DNA of 64,000 nt, from the NCBI RefSeq assembly GCF_013522825.1, contig NZ_JAAMQZ010000003.1, forward strand, positions 62,001 through 126,000. The letters run 5' to 3'. Source of the stretch: Stutzerimonas stutzeri (GTDB taxonomy: Bacteria > Pseudomonadota > Gammaproteobacteria > Pseudomonadales > Pseudomonadaceae). Position 1 is the stretch's first letter, and each line of letters opens with the position of its first letter. Under the pieces are notes generated by a model. The model was not told the origin of the DNA. It made no database searches and saw nothing but the letters and a program-made list of their open reading frames with translations. The position numbers were made by a program, and so were the translations under genes. Shown here piece by piece: positions 1-7,485 of this stretch.

Positions 1-2
1 AG

Positions 3-431
3 CCCAATCCGTGGATGCTCGGCCCGTTGACCGTCTGCGCGGTGGGCAGCGTCGCCTTCGACCTGCACCTGGGCCTGCCTGGCTGGGCCGGCGCGCTCGG
101 CCAGTGGCTGATCGGCTGTTCGCTGGCCTGCCATTTCGACCGGGCGTTCTTTCGCAGCGCCCCGGCGTTCCTGCTGTGCATCCTGGTCGTCACCCTGCTG
201 GCGATGCTCGCTGCCGCCGGCCTGGCCGAAGCGCTGGGCTGGCTGGCGACGCTGGATCAGACCTCGCTGACGCTGGGAATGATGCCCGGCGGCATCACCG
301 AACTGTGCCTGACGGCCGAGGCGCTGCAGCTGTCGGTGGCGCTGGTCACCGCGCTGCAGGTGCTGAGGCTGTTCCTGGTGATGTTCCTTGCCGAGCCGCT
401 GTTCCGGCTCTGGCAGCGGGTCGCGCCTTGA
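3..431 (+). CDS. AbrB family membrane protein, C-terminal fragment
   Basis: The reading frame is open from the left edge, so the gene starts outside the window and only about 142 C-terminal residues are visible. They form several hydrophobic helices with the family-like motif GMMPGGITELCL followed by a leucine/valine-rich helix and a short cationic tail. This matches the repeated membrane unit of the AbrB/ammonia-monooxygenase-like family (PF05145), whose members are polytopic inner-membrane proteins of unclear transport role. A leftmost ATG at base 15 is internal and unlikely to be the true start. It converges with the next gene. The family call is moderately sure; the function is unknown. 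Confidence 0.72.
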   Translation, partial: PNPWMLGPLTVCAVGSVAFDLHLGLPGWAGALGQWLIGCSLACHFDRAFFRSAPAFLLCILVVTLLAMLAAAGLAEALGWLATLDQTSLTLGMMPGGITELCLTAEALQLSVALVTALQVLRLFLVMFLAEPLFRLWQRVAP

Positions 432-487
432 GTCGTTGCGAGCCGGGGCCTTAACCGTCTTGGGTTAACGACAAGCCAACCAACGCA

Positions 488-1717
488 TCAGCCGAAAAAC
501 CAGTAGCAAACCAGTATCGCCGCCATCACCCCGGCGAAATCAGCCAGCAACGCACAACCCACCGCATGCCGGGCGCGCTGGATGCCAACGGCGCCAAAAT
601 ACACGGCCAGTACATAGAAGGTGGTTTCGGTACTGCCTTGCACGGTCGCCGCAACCAGTGCCGGGAAGCTGTCGACGCCATGGTTCTGCATGGTTTCGAT
701 CAGCATCGCCCGCGCCGCGCTGCCGGAGAATGGCTTGACCAGCGCGGTGGGCAGGGCATCGACGAAGCGGGTATCCCTGCCCAGCGCCTCGACCAGCCAG
801 CGGATGCCGTCGAGGCCGAACTCCAGCGCCCCCGAGGCGCGCAAGGCGCCGACCGCCACCAGCATGGCGACCAGATAGGGCAGCAGGCTCTTGGCCACAT
901 CGAAGCCTTCCTGGGCGCCCTCGACGAAGCTTTCGTACACCGGCACCTTGCGTAGCGCGCCGACCACCAGAAAGGTGATGATCAGGCCGAACAGGGTCAG
1001 GTTGCCAAGCAGTGACGACAGCTGCGCCAGTGCCACCGACGACAGGCTGGCCAGCAGCGCCATGAAGGCACCGAGCAACAGCGCGCCGGGAATCAGGTAG
1101 GCCAGTACCACCGGATCCCACAATCGCAGGCGCTGCATCAGCGCCACCGACAGCAAGCCGGCCAGAGTCGAGGCGCTGGTGGCGAGCAGGATCGGCAGGA
1201 ACACCAGGGTCGGGTCTTCGGCGCCCTGCTGCACGCGGTACATGAAGATCGACACCGGCAGCAGCGTCAGCGACGAAGCATTGAGTACCAGAAACAGGAT
1301 CTGCGCATTGCTCGCCGTGGTACTCGACGGATTGAGTTCCTGCAGGGAGCGCATGGCCTTGAGGCCGATGGGCGTGGCGGCGTTGTCCAGCCCCAGGCCG
1401 TTGGCGGCAAAGTTGAGGGTGATCAACCCCAGCGCCGGATGGCCGCGCGGCACCTCGGGCATCAGCCGGGCGAACAGTGGGCCCAGGGCGCGACCCAACA
1501 ATTCGACCAGCCCGGCCTTCTCGGCTATGCGCAGAAAGCCCAGCCACAGGGTCAGGGTGCCGAACAGCAGGATCATCACTTCCACGGCCAGCCGGGCCAT
1601 GGCGAACAGGCTTTCCACCAGCGCGGCGAATACCGCCGGATCGCCACCCACCAGCCAGCGCACCAGCGCCGCCACCAGGGCGATCAGAAAGAAGCCTAGC
1701 CAGAGGCCATTGAGCAT
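488..1717 (-). CDS. Fused SpmA/SpmB-like nucleoside recognition (Gate) membrane protein
   Basis: This 409-aa protein has roughly ten hydrophobic segments and two Gate/nucleoside-recognition-like halves. The first half carries NFAANGLGLDNAATPIGLKA, the SpmA signature; the second half carries KPFSGSAARAMLIE and GSTETTFYVLAVYFGAVG, the SpmB signature. In Bacillus these are two separate spore-maturation proteins; in many Gammaproteobacteria they are a single fusion of unknown role, presumably transport at the inner membrane. The protein starts at MLNGLW. The gene stands alone, and the hairpin after the DUF1328 gene separates it from that gene upstream. Family identification is confident, function is not. 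Confidence 0.85.
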   Translation of the reverse strand: MLNGLWLGFFLIALVAALVRWLVGGDPAVFAALVESLFAMARLAVEVMILLFGTLTLWLGFLRIAEKAGLVELLGRALGPLFARLMPEVPRGHPALGLITLNFAANGLGLDNAATPIGLKAMRSLQELNPSSTTASNAQILFLVLNASSLTLLPVSIFMYRVQQGAEDPTLVFLPILLATSASTLAGLLSVALMQRLRLWDPVVLAYLIPGALLLGAFMALLASLSSVALAQLSSLLGNLTLFGLIITFLVVGALRKVPVYESFVEGAQEGFDVAKSLLPYLVAMLVAVGALRASGALEFGLDGIRWLVEALGRDTRFVDALPTALVKPFSGSAARAMLIETMQNHGVDSFPALVAATVQGSTETTFYVLAVYFGAVGIQRARHAVGCALLADFAGVMAAILVCYWFFG

Positions 1718-1868
1718 ATGGTTTTCCCCGCAGATGATTGCGCGCGATGATAACGGCGCGCAAAGGCGACGGCCATGCGCACGGCTGCTGGCAATTCATG
1801 AGGGAATGTAAGAAGGGATGAGCCAACAGGTTCTGGAAAACGGCCTGCCGGGTTGTTACAGGTATTGC

Positions 1869-1889
1869 AGCCGCCCTTGCGGGCGGCTT
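1869..1889 (-). terminator. Hairpin after the DUF1328 gene
   Basis: AGCCGCCC and GGGCGGCT arms with a four-base loop form a near-perfect stem starting a few bases after the DUF1328 stop codon. There is no long T-run on the minus-strand side, so it may be a weak terminator or a 3'-end stabilising hairpin. Confidence 0.5.
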
Positions 1890-1895
1890 GTTGCA

Positions 1896-2066
1896 TCAGA
1901 CACGCGGCCCACGACCTCGACCGAAGATCAGCGATGCTACGAACAGCACCAGAAAAACCACGAACAGAATCTTGGCGATACCTGTCGCAGTACCTGCGAT
2001 ACCACCGAACCCGAGTACGGCAGCAATGATGGCGATGATCAGGAATGTAATGGCCCAACTCAGCAT
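1896..2066 (-). CDS. DUF1328 small membrane protein (YtjA-like)
   Basis: A 56-aa protein that begins [20 protein letters not shown] and continues [20 protein letters not shown], ending in a short arginine/glycine-rich tail. This is the exact pattern of the DUF1328/YtjA family: two transmembrane helices joined by a [11 protein letters not shown] turn. A GAGGAG ribosome-binding site lies upstream of the ATG, and a hairpin follows the stop. The family is common in Pseudomonas as a stress-associated inner-membrane protein of unknown biochemical role. The gene is short enough to be missed by length cut-offs, but sequence, start signal and family all agree. Confidence 0.88.
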   Translation of the reverse strand: MLSWAITFLIIAIIAAVLGFGGIAGTATGIAKILFVVFLVLFVASLIFGRGRGPRV

Positions 2067-2138
2067 GGTGTGACTCCTCTTCGGTTCAGAAACAACTTCA
2101 GCGGGATCGCCAACTGACGACCAGACTGGCTCTACTAC

Positions 2139-2375
2139 TCAGAAAACCCAGCGCTGCTCCGACCGCAGCGGCATGGTCTCGACCCTGCTCGCTGCCTGTC
2201 CGGTTTGCACGATCCCTATTGGTTGAGCGTCGTACATGCGGATTCGTTCCACCGATTCATGAGGTGTCTGGCTGAGCGGTTGTGACATCGGCTGTTCAGC
2301 ACCAATGAGCAGCGTAACCACCGCAGCGGTGAGAAAACCTTTACTAACCAGTGAGAAACGCGCTTGACGATTCAT
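2139..2375 (-). CDS. Small exported hypothetical protein
   Basis: A 78-aa product starting MNRQARFSLVSKGFLTAAVV, with a basic N-terminus and one hydrophobic stretch (about residues 12-28) that could be a signal peptide or anchor. The rest is polar, rich in Q, S and R, with no recognisable domain. I chose the ATG because GGAGGG sits about ten bases before it; an upstream in-frame TTG would add two residues. A candidate promoter lies in the AT-rich stretch just upstream. No function can be assigned. Confidence 0.55.
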   Translation of the reverse strand: MNRQARFSLVSKGFLTAAVVTLLIGAEQPMSQPLSQTPHESVERIRMYDAQPIGIVQTGQAASRVETMPLRSEQRWVF

Positions 2376-2447
2376 CCTCAACTCCCTCCAGGCATACGTA
2401 CAAACTGTCTGTGTTCAGTGGTTCTATTGCAGCCGTCATGCCAGCTC

Positions 2448-2476
2448 AATTAACTTAATTTTCTTTTATTTATCAA
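2448..2476 (-). promoter_or_regulatory. Candidate sigma-70 promoter in AT-rich spacer
   Basis: On the minus strand TTGATA and TTAATT are separated by 17 bases, about 75 bases before the small exported protein. The surrounding 2440-2520 stretch is strikingly AT-rich for this GC-rich chromosome, the kind of DNA bound by MvaT/H-NS-type proteins. Prediction from sequence only. Confidence 0.35.
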
Positions 2477-2571
2477 CTAGTTATGCAAAACAAAAACGAG
2501 ACCTCCAACTTAAATTGCACGATAGGACAATCGCTCTCGTGCGCTTTGCATGACCGCTGAAGACCGTCCAT

Positions 2572-3000
2572 TCACGAACCCTGATTGAGCCGGTGCATAC
2601 GCTCGTGGCAGGCCCGGATTTTCGGTAGTTCAATGGCCAACAGCGCCCGCACATCCGGCTCGGCGGTTTTCAGCGCATCCTCGAAGGCGGCGAGAATGCG
2701 CTCCTCGGTCTGGTCGAGCTGATCCACATAGACCGCATCGGCATGCCCGAGACGCGCCTTGGTGTCGGCGTACATTTCGCGCAGTTTTCCAGCCAAGGTG
2801 CCGCCCTGCGCCGGCTGCTGCTGATGCGCCGCAACCTTTACCGACAGCGCCTGGATGATATGCGTCTTGGCCTGGGCCATATCTCGAAAAAGATGCTGCA
2901 GTTCGACGTCCTTCACCTCCTCCATCGCATGCTGGTAGAAGTGCTGGCCGTCGCGCGTGATCTCGATGAGTTCATTGAGTTGCGTCATGTTCTGGTCCAT
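2572..3000 (-). CDS. DUF2383 / PA2169-type four-helix-bundle protein
   Basis: A 142-aa soluble, almost entirely helical protein with the N-terminal pattern LNELIEITRDGQHFYQHAME and a downstream ERILAAFEDALK segment, characteristic of the DUF2383 family (PA2169-type). The fold is a ferritin-like four-helix bundle; function is unknown, though related Pseudomonas proteins are associated with stress or anaerobic conditions. The start at MDQNM is preceded by GGAGG at good spacing. An in-frame extension reaching base 3729 would run through the algB start region, lacks family similarity and is rejected. The gene is divergent from algB across about 280 bp. Confidence 0.82.
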   Translation of the reverse strand: MDQNMTQLNELIEITRDGQHFYQHAMEEVKDVELQHLFRDMAQAKTHIIQALSVKVAAHQQQPAQGGTLAGKLREMYADTKARLGHADAVYVDQLDQTEERILAAFEDALKTAEPDVRALLAIELPKIRACHERMHRLNQGS

Positions 3001-3279
3001 GGATCCTCCGAATACGAGTGCAAACGCATCGCTGCAGGAGCCGCAAGCTGCATGCCAGCTGAGGAAGAAAAACTTTGCCAGGAAAATCAGAGACTTGGCT
3101 TGCCGTTTCGCTTGAAAATGGATTGCATGGTGCGGGAAAGACCCATTTACACCGTGCAACTTGCAAGGGTTTTCGTAGACTAACGCAGGCGCCGCAACAT
3201 ACGCGGCGCAACCAACTGCACCCGACCACTTCCACCCGATTAGCCAGGCAGCGACTTTTACTGCCTGTCTGGAGCATTC

Positions 3280-4626
3280 ATGGATCAAACGACCGATACC
3301 GGTGGCCGCATTCTTCTGGTCGATGACGAGGCCGCAATCCTGCGCACCTTCCGCTATTGTCTGGAGGATCGCGGCTATACGGTGGTTACGGCAGCCAGCG
3401 CTGCGCAAGCCGAAGCCGTCCTGCAGCGCCAGGTATTCGATCTGTGCTTTCTGGATCTGCGCCTGGGCGAAGATAATGGTCTCGATGTGCTGCAGCAGAT
3501 GCGCATTCTCGCGCCCTGGATGCGCGTGGTGATCGTCACCGCTCACTCGGCGGTGGATACGGCGGTGGACGCCATGCAGGCGGGCGCGGCGGACTATCTG
3601 GTCAAACCCTGCAGCCCCGAGCAGCTGCGTCTTTCCGCCGCCAAGCAGCTCGAGGTGCGGCAGATGGCAGCGCGCCTGGAGGCGCTGGAAGGCGAGATGC
3701 GCAAGCGCAACGATGCGCTGGGTTCGCACAGTCCAGCCATGATGGGCGTGCTGGAGACCGCCCGACAGGTGGCCGACACCGATGCCAACATCCTCATCCT
3801 CGGCGAGTCAGGCACCGGCAAGGGCGAGGTGGCACGGGCGATCCACACCTGGAGCCGGCGCTCGAAGAAGGCCTTCATCACCATCAACTGCCCCTCGCTT
3901 TCCGCCGAACTGATGGAAAGCGAACTCTTCGGGCACAACCGCGGCGCCTTTACCGGCGCCACCGAAAGCACCCTGGGGCGAGTCAACCAGGCCGATGGCG
4001 GCACATTGTTCCTCGACGAGATCGGCGATTTTCCCTTGGCATTGCAGCCTAAACTGCTCAGGTTCATCCAGGACAAGGAGTATGAACGGGTCGGCGACCC
4101 GGTCACGCGCCGGGCCGATGTGCGCATTCTTGCCGCCACCAACCTGAACCTCGAAGAAATGGTTCGCGAAGGACGTTTCCGTGAAGACCTGCTCTATCGC
4201 CTCAACGTCATCACCCTGAACCTGCCACCCATGCGCGAGCGCCCCGAAGACGTGCTGGCGCTGGCCGAGCGTTTCCTGGCCTTCTTCGTCAAGAACTATG
4301 GGCGACCGGCGCGGGGCTTCAGCGACACCGCCATAGCCGCGTTGAAAACCTATCGCTGGCCCGGCAACGTGCGTGAGCTGCGCAACGTGGTCGAGCGCGC
4401 CAGCATCATCTGTCCGCAGGAAATGATCGAGGTCAGTCACCTGGGCCTGGCGGAGCAGGCCGTCGGCAGCGCGCCGCGCATCGGTGAGCCACTGAGCCTC
4501 GAAGCGCTGGAAAGGGCGCACATTGCCGGGGTGCTGAGCAGCAGCGACACCCTCGATCAGGCCGCCCGGACACTCGGGATAGACGCCTCCACGCTGTACC
4601 GCAAGCGCAAGCAATACGGCCTATGA
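3280..4626 (+). CDS. algB: Sigma-54-dependent response regulator AlgB
   Basis: This 448-aa NtrC-class regulator partners the KinB kinase and in P. aeruginosa activates alginate genes and affects virulence and quorum-linked traits. Visible domains: receiver (about 10-120) with phospho-acceptor D59 in FLDLRL and K in LVKP; AAA+ domain with Walker A GESGTGKGE near 174 and the sigma-54 contact loop GAFTGA near 222; a C-terminal Fis-type helix-turn-helix ending in LGIDASTLYRKRKQYGL, the AlgB ending I recall. The stop overlaps the kinB start (ATGA), indicating translational coupling. The length matches the P. aeruginosa protein, and identification is confident. Confidence 0.97.
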   Translation: MDQTTDTGGRILLVDDEAAILRTFRYCLEDRGYTVVTAASAAQAEAVLQRQVFDLCFLDLRLGEDNGLDVLQQMRILAPWMRVVIVTAHSAVDTAVDAMQAGAADYLVKPCSPEQLRLSAAKQLEVRQMAARLEALEGEMRKRNDALGSHSPAMMGVLETARQVADTDANILILGESGTGKGEVARAIHTWSRRSKKAFITINCPSLSAELMESELFGHNRGAFTGATESTLGRVNQADGGTLFLDEIGDFPLALQPKLLRFIQDKEYERVGDPVTRRADVRILAATNLNLEEMVREGRFREDLLYRLNVITLNLPPMRERPEDVLALAERFLAFFVKNYGRPARGFSDTAIAALKTYRWPGNVRELRNVVERASIICPQEMIEVSHLGLAEQAVGSAPRIGEPLSLEALERAHIAGVLSSSDTLDQAARTLGIDASTLYRKRKQYGL

Positions 4627-6410
4627 AACTTCAGATGAAGCTGAGAACCCGGCTGTTTCTGGGTTTCTCGGCACTGATGACCGTTGCGCTGCTGGGGCTG
4701 GTGCTGGCACTGGTCAGCGTGGTGCAGATGGCGCAGAGCCAGGAAAAGCTGATTCGCGACAACTTCAGCGTCATCGAAGTCAACCAGCAGCTGCGCCAGG
4801 CGCTCGGCAACCACCTGCTCATCCTGGTGCGCGAACAGTACGACAGCGAAGCGCTCGACGAATCCAGCCAGACCTTCCGGAATGCACTGGCCAAGGGACT
4901 GGCCGAAGCGTCGCAGGAAAGCGACTATCAGAGCTACCAGGCCATCGGCGACGCCTACGCCAGCTTCCTCAACGAACTGCAGTCCGCCTCCACCACGAAG
5001 CTGACGCTGCTCGAAGACAATACTCTGAGCCAGTCCTTCAATCAGGTGCGCGAACTGATGGTCGCCATGCAGCAGAATGCCTACGACCAGATTCGCGATA
5101 CCGAAATGCGCAGCCGCGAGCGATCGCAGCTGCTGGCCGGGCTGCTGGGTCTGACCGGCGTGGCGGTGCTGCTGATCGGCTTCGTCACGGCGCACGGCTT
5201 CGCACGCCGCCTCGGCGACCCCATCGAGCAGTTGTCGCGAGTCGCCGACCAGATCGGTCGTGGCGACTTCAATATCAGCCTGCCCGCCACCCCCATCGCC
5301 GAACTGTCCACTCTGATCCGGCGCTTCGGCCTGATGTCGCAGGCCCTGCATCAGTTCAAGCAGACCAATGTGGAAGCTCTGATCAATGGCCAGCAGCGCC
5401 TGCAGGCCCTGCTCGACAGCATCGATGACGGCCTGTTGATCGTCGATCGCCAAGGTCGGCTGGAACATGCCAACCCGGTCGCGCAACGACAGCTGGCGTG
5501 GGAGGACGAGCATATCGGCTCGACCCTCGGCCAAGCCCTTGGCTATCCCGAACTGGACGTGGCGGCACAGCAGGTTCTGGCTGACAGGCCGCTGTCCGAC
5601 CCGCCGCAGGATCTGGTCATCGAGGCCGATGGCGAACGTCGACTGCTGGCCTGGCGCATAAGCCCGGTGAATCATCACAATGGCCGGATCAGTGGAGCCG
5701 TGATGGTGCTGCATGACGTCACCGACCAGCGCACCTTCGAGCGTGTGCGCAACGAGTTCGTGCTGCGCGCCTCGCACGAGCTGCGCACGCCAGTGACCGG
5801 CATGCAGATGGCCTTCAGCCTGCTGCGCGAACGCACGCAGCATCCGCCGAACAGCCGCGAGGCCGAGCTGTTCGAGACCGTGCATGAAGAAATGCAGCGC
5901 CTTGTCACCCTGATCAACGATCTGCTGAACTTCTCGCGCTATCAGAGCGGCCAGCAGAAACTCGACCCCATCCCCTGCGATGCCGGACGGCTGCTCAGCG
6001 AGGCCCGGCAACGCTTCCTCGCCACGGCTGCGCCGAACGCCATAGAGATCATCCTGGAACTGCAGTCGCCGCTGCCCACACTGCTGCTCGACCGCCAGCA
6101 GATGGAACGGGTATTCGACAACCTGCTCAGCAATGCACTGCGCCACACCCCGGACGGTGGCGAGATACGCCTGCTGGCCCGACACCACGGCGAACGGGTG
6201 ATCCTGAGTGTCGAGGACAATGGCGAGGGCATTCCCTACAGCCAGCAGGCGCGAATCTTCGAACCCTTCGTGCAGATCGGTCGCCGCCGGGGCGGTGCCG
6301 GTCTGGGCCTCGCCCTGTGCAAGGAAATCGTCCAGTTGCACGGTGGCCGTATCGGCGTGCACTCGCGGATCGGCCACGGGACCATTTTCTATATGGCGCT
6401 GCCGGTTTAG
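4623..6410 (+). CDS. kinB: Sensor histidine kinase KinB
   Basis: A 595-aa inner-membrane kinase with two transmembrane helices (about 10-33 and 169-190) bounding a helical periplasmic sensor, then HAMP (to about 245), PAS (about 255-370), HisKA with the phosphorylated histidine at 385 in RASHELRTP, and a HATPase domain with NLLSNALRH, DNGEGI and GAGLGLALC. It phosphorylates, and in P. aeruginosa also dephosphorylates, AlgB; loss of KinB there causes alginate overproduction through MucA degradation. The gene overlaps algB by four bases. Length and histidine position equal those of PAO1 KinB as I recall them. Confidence 0.97.
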   Translation: MKLQMKLRTRLFLGFSALMTVALLGLVLALVSVVQMAQSQEKLIRDNFSVIEVNQQLRQALGNHLLILVREQYDSEALDESSQTFRNALAKGLAEASQESDYQSYQAIGDAYASFLNELQSASTTKLTLLEDNTLSQSFNQVRELMVAMQQNAYDQIRDTEMRSRERSQLLAGLLGLTGVAVLLIGFVTAHGFARRLGDPIEQLSRVADQIGRGDFNISLPATPIAELSTLIRRFGLMSQALHQFKQTNVEALINGQQRLQALLDSIDDGLLIVDRQGRLEHANPVAQRQLAWEDEHIGSTLGQALGYPELDVAAQQVLADRPLSDPPQDLVIEADGERRLLAWRISPVNHHNGRISGAVMVLHDVTDQRTFERVRNEFVLRASHELRTPVTGMQMAFSLLRERTQHPPNSREAELFETVHEEMQRLVTLINDLLNFSRYQSGQQKLDPIPCDAGRLLSEARQRFLATAAPNAIEIILELQSPLPTLLLDRQQMERVFDNLLSNALRHTPDGGEIRLLARHHGERVILSVEDNGEGIPYSQQARIFEPFVQIGRRRGGAGLGLALCKEIVQLHGGRIGVHSRIGHGTIFYMALPV

Positions 6411-6444
6411 AGACTGTCGTTGCAGAGCCGTGGTGAGACACCAC

Positions 6445-6599
6445 CGTGGGAGGGGCCTTGGCCGCGAATATTCGGCGCGCAAAAGCTTCGCGGGCATGGC
6501 CTGCTACGGTGGGTTGCCCTTCGTGGGAACGGGCCATACCCGTGATGTGATTCCGCATCGAAGCGTGCGCCTTTGTTCGCGGGCATGGCCCGCTCCTAC
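6445..6599. repeat. Three REP-like units of the classical Pseudomonas type
   Basis: Three copies of a GTGGGAG...GCCxxGGC...CGCGAA-like palindrome: 6445-6468 (top orientation), 6486-6507 and 6575-6599 (both inverted, CGCGGGCATGGCC core). This resembles the 35-bp REP known from P. putida and relatives. The units fill the gap between the convergent kinB and ampDh2 genes and are followed by an A-class palindrome at 6605-6632. Confidence 0.65.
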
Positions 6600-6604
6600 A
6601 TAAA

Positions 6605-6632
6605 CCTGGATTACGCCTTCGGCTAATCCAGG
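6605..6632. repeat. A-class palindrome (GGATTA/TAATCC arms)
   Basis: CCTGGATTA and TAATCCAGG arms surround CGCCTTCGGC. This is a perfect outer stem of nine pairs in the convergent gap between kinB and ampDh2, and could also act as a bidirectional 3'-end hairpin. Confidence 0.7.
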
Positions 6633-6702
6633 CTATGACCGATTTTGCCGCGCCAGCGCGGAGCCAGCAGCAAAAGCCCGCGAACTCATTGGGCATGGCG
6701 AA

Positions 6703-7485
6703 TCAGGGCTCTGCGCTCAGCGCCGCCAGGATTGCTGCAGTTTCGGCGTCAGGTTCGCCATCGAAACGTGTCGGGCGGTATTTCATCTGGAACGCCGCGA
6801 TGACGTTGTGCGTCTCCGGGTCCAGATGGCCATGCCCCGGCACTTGGTAACCCTGCGCCGCGAGCTGCGCCTGGAACCAGGCTATATCAGGCAATTGCAG
6901 CGCATACAGGCTGCGCTGTCGGGCCACCACGGCGGCATCCGGCCAGGGCACCAGCCCGGCATCGGCCAGGCGCTTCCAAGGAAACAGCGGACCGGGATCG
7001 ACCTTGCGCTGTGGTGCGATATCGCTGTGACCGACTATCGCGCCTGGCTTGAGCCCGTGACGCTGCATGATGTCCCTGAGCAACAGGATCAGGGCATCGA
7101 TCTGCGCATCGGAATAGGGATACCAGAGCCGCCCCTGCTCACCTTCGATATAGCCCCGGTTGACCAGTTCGATGCCGATGGAGCTGGAGTTGAGCCAGGT
7201 CCGCCCTTGCCATTGGCTGTCGCCGGCATGCCAGGCGCGGCGGTTCTCGTCCACCAGCCGGTAGATGGTCGCGGGCGACTCACCGATCAGATAGTGGCTG
7301 CTGACGCCATCACCCTTGAGGATATCCAGCGAGCGTGCCAGGTCGCTTGAGGTGTAATGCACCACGATGAACTGCACGCGGCTGTCATGTCCCACTGAGA
7401 CATGACGCGTGTCGATGCGCGGGCCGCTGGCGCACCCCGCCAGCAGGATGGACAACGTGACGGCTAGCAGTAGTTTCATCGGCAT
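6703..7485 (-). CDS. ampDh2: AmpDh2-type N-acetylmuramoyl-L-alanine amidase lipoprotein
   Basis: A 260-aa zinc amidase that removes stem peptides from muropeptides or murein in the periplasm. The N-terminus is a lipoprotein signal with lipobox LLAGC (Cys about residue 18). The amidase_2 domain shows zinc-ligand contexts VVHYTSS and GHSDIAPQRKVDPGPLFPW, and a C-terminal peptidoglycan-binding-like segment follows. In P. aeruginosa AmpDh2 and AmpDh3 add to cytosolic AmpD in turning over cell wall and keeping ampC low. The start ATG overlaps the upstream cyclase stop (TGATG), so the two are translationally coupled. The location next to kinB is as in PAO1. Confidence 0.92.
   Translation of the reverse strand: MPMKLLLAVTLSILLAGCASGPRIDTRHVSVGHDSRVQFIVVHYTSSDLARSLDILKGDGVSSHYLIGESPATIYRLVDENRRAWHAGDSQWQGRTWLNSSSIGIELVNRGYIEGEQGRLWYPYSDAQIDALILLLRDIMQRHGLKPGAIVGHSDIAPQRKVDPGPLFPWKRLADAGLVPWPDAAVVARQRSLYALQLPDIAWFQAQLAAQGYQVPGHGHLDPETHNVIAAFQMKYRPTRFDGEPDAETAAILAALSAEP

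Noticed and set aside
3001..3729. N-terminal extension of the DUF2383 gene toward algB
   Set aside because: The extension has no homology, runs antisense through the algB 5' end, and a GGAGG-preceded ATG at base 3000 matches the family start.
4557..6497. A 646-codon open frame antisense to kinB
   Set aside because: It mirrors the conserved kinB gene in GC-rich DNA, has no family similarity and no plausible start signal.
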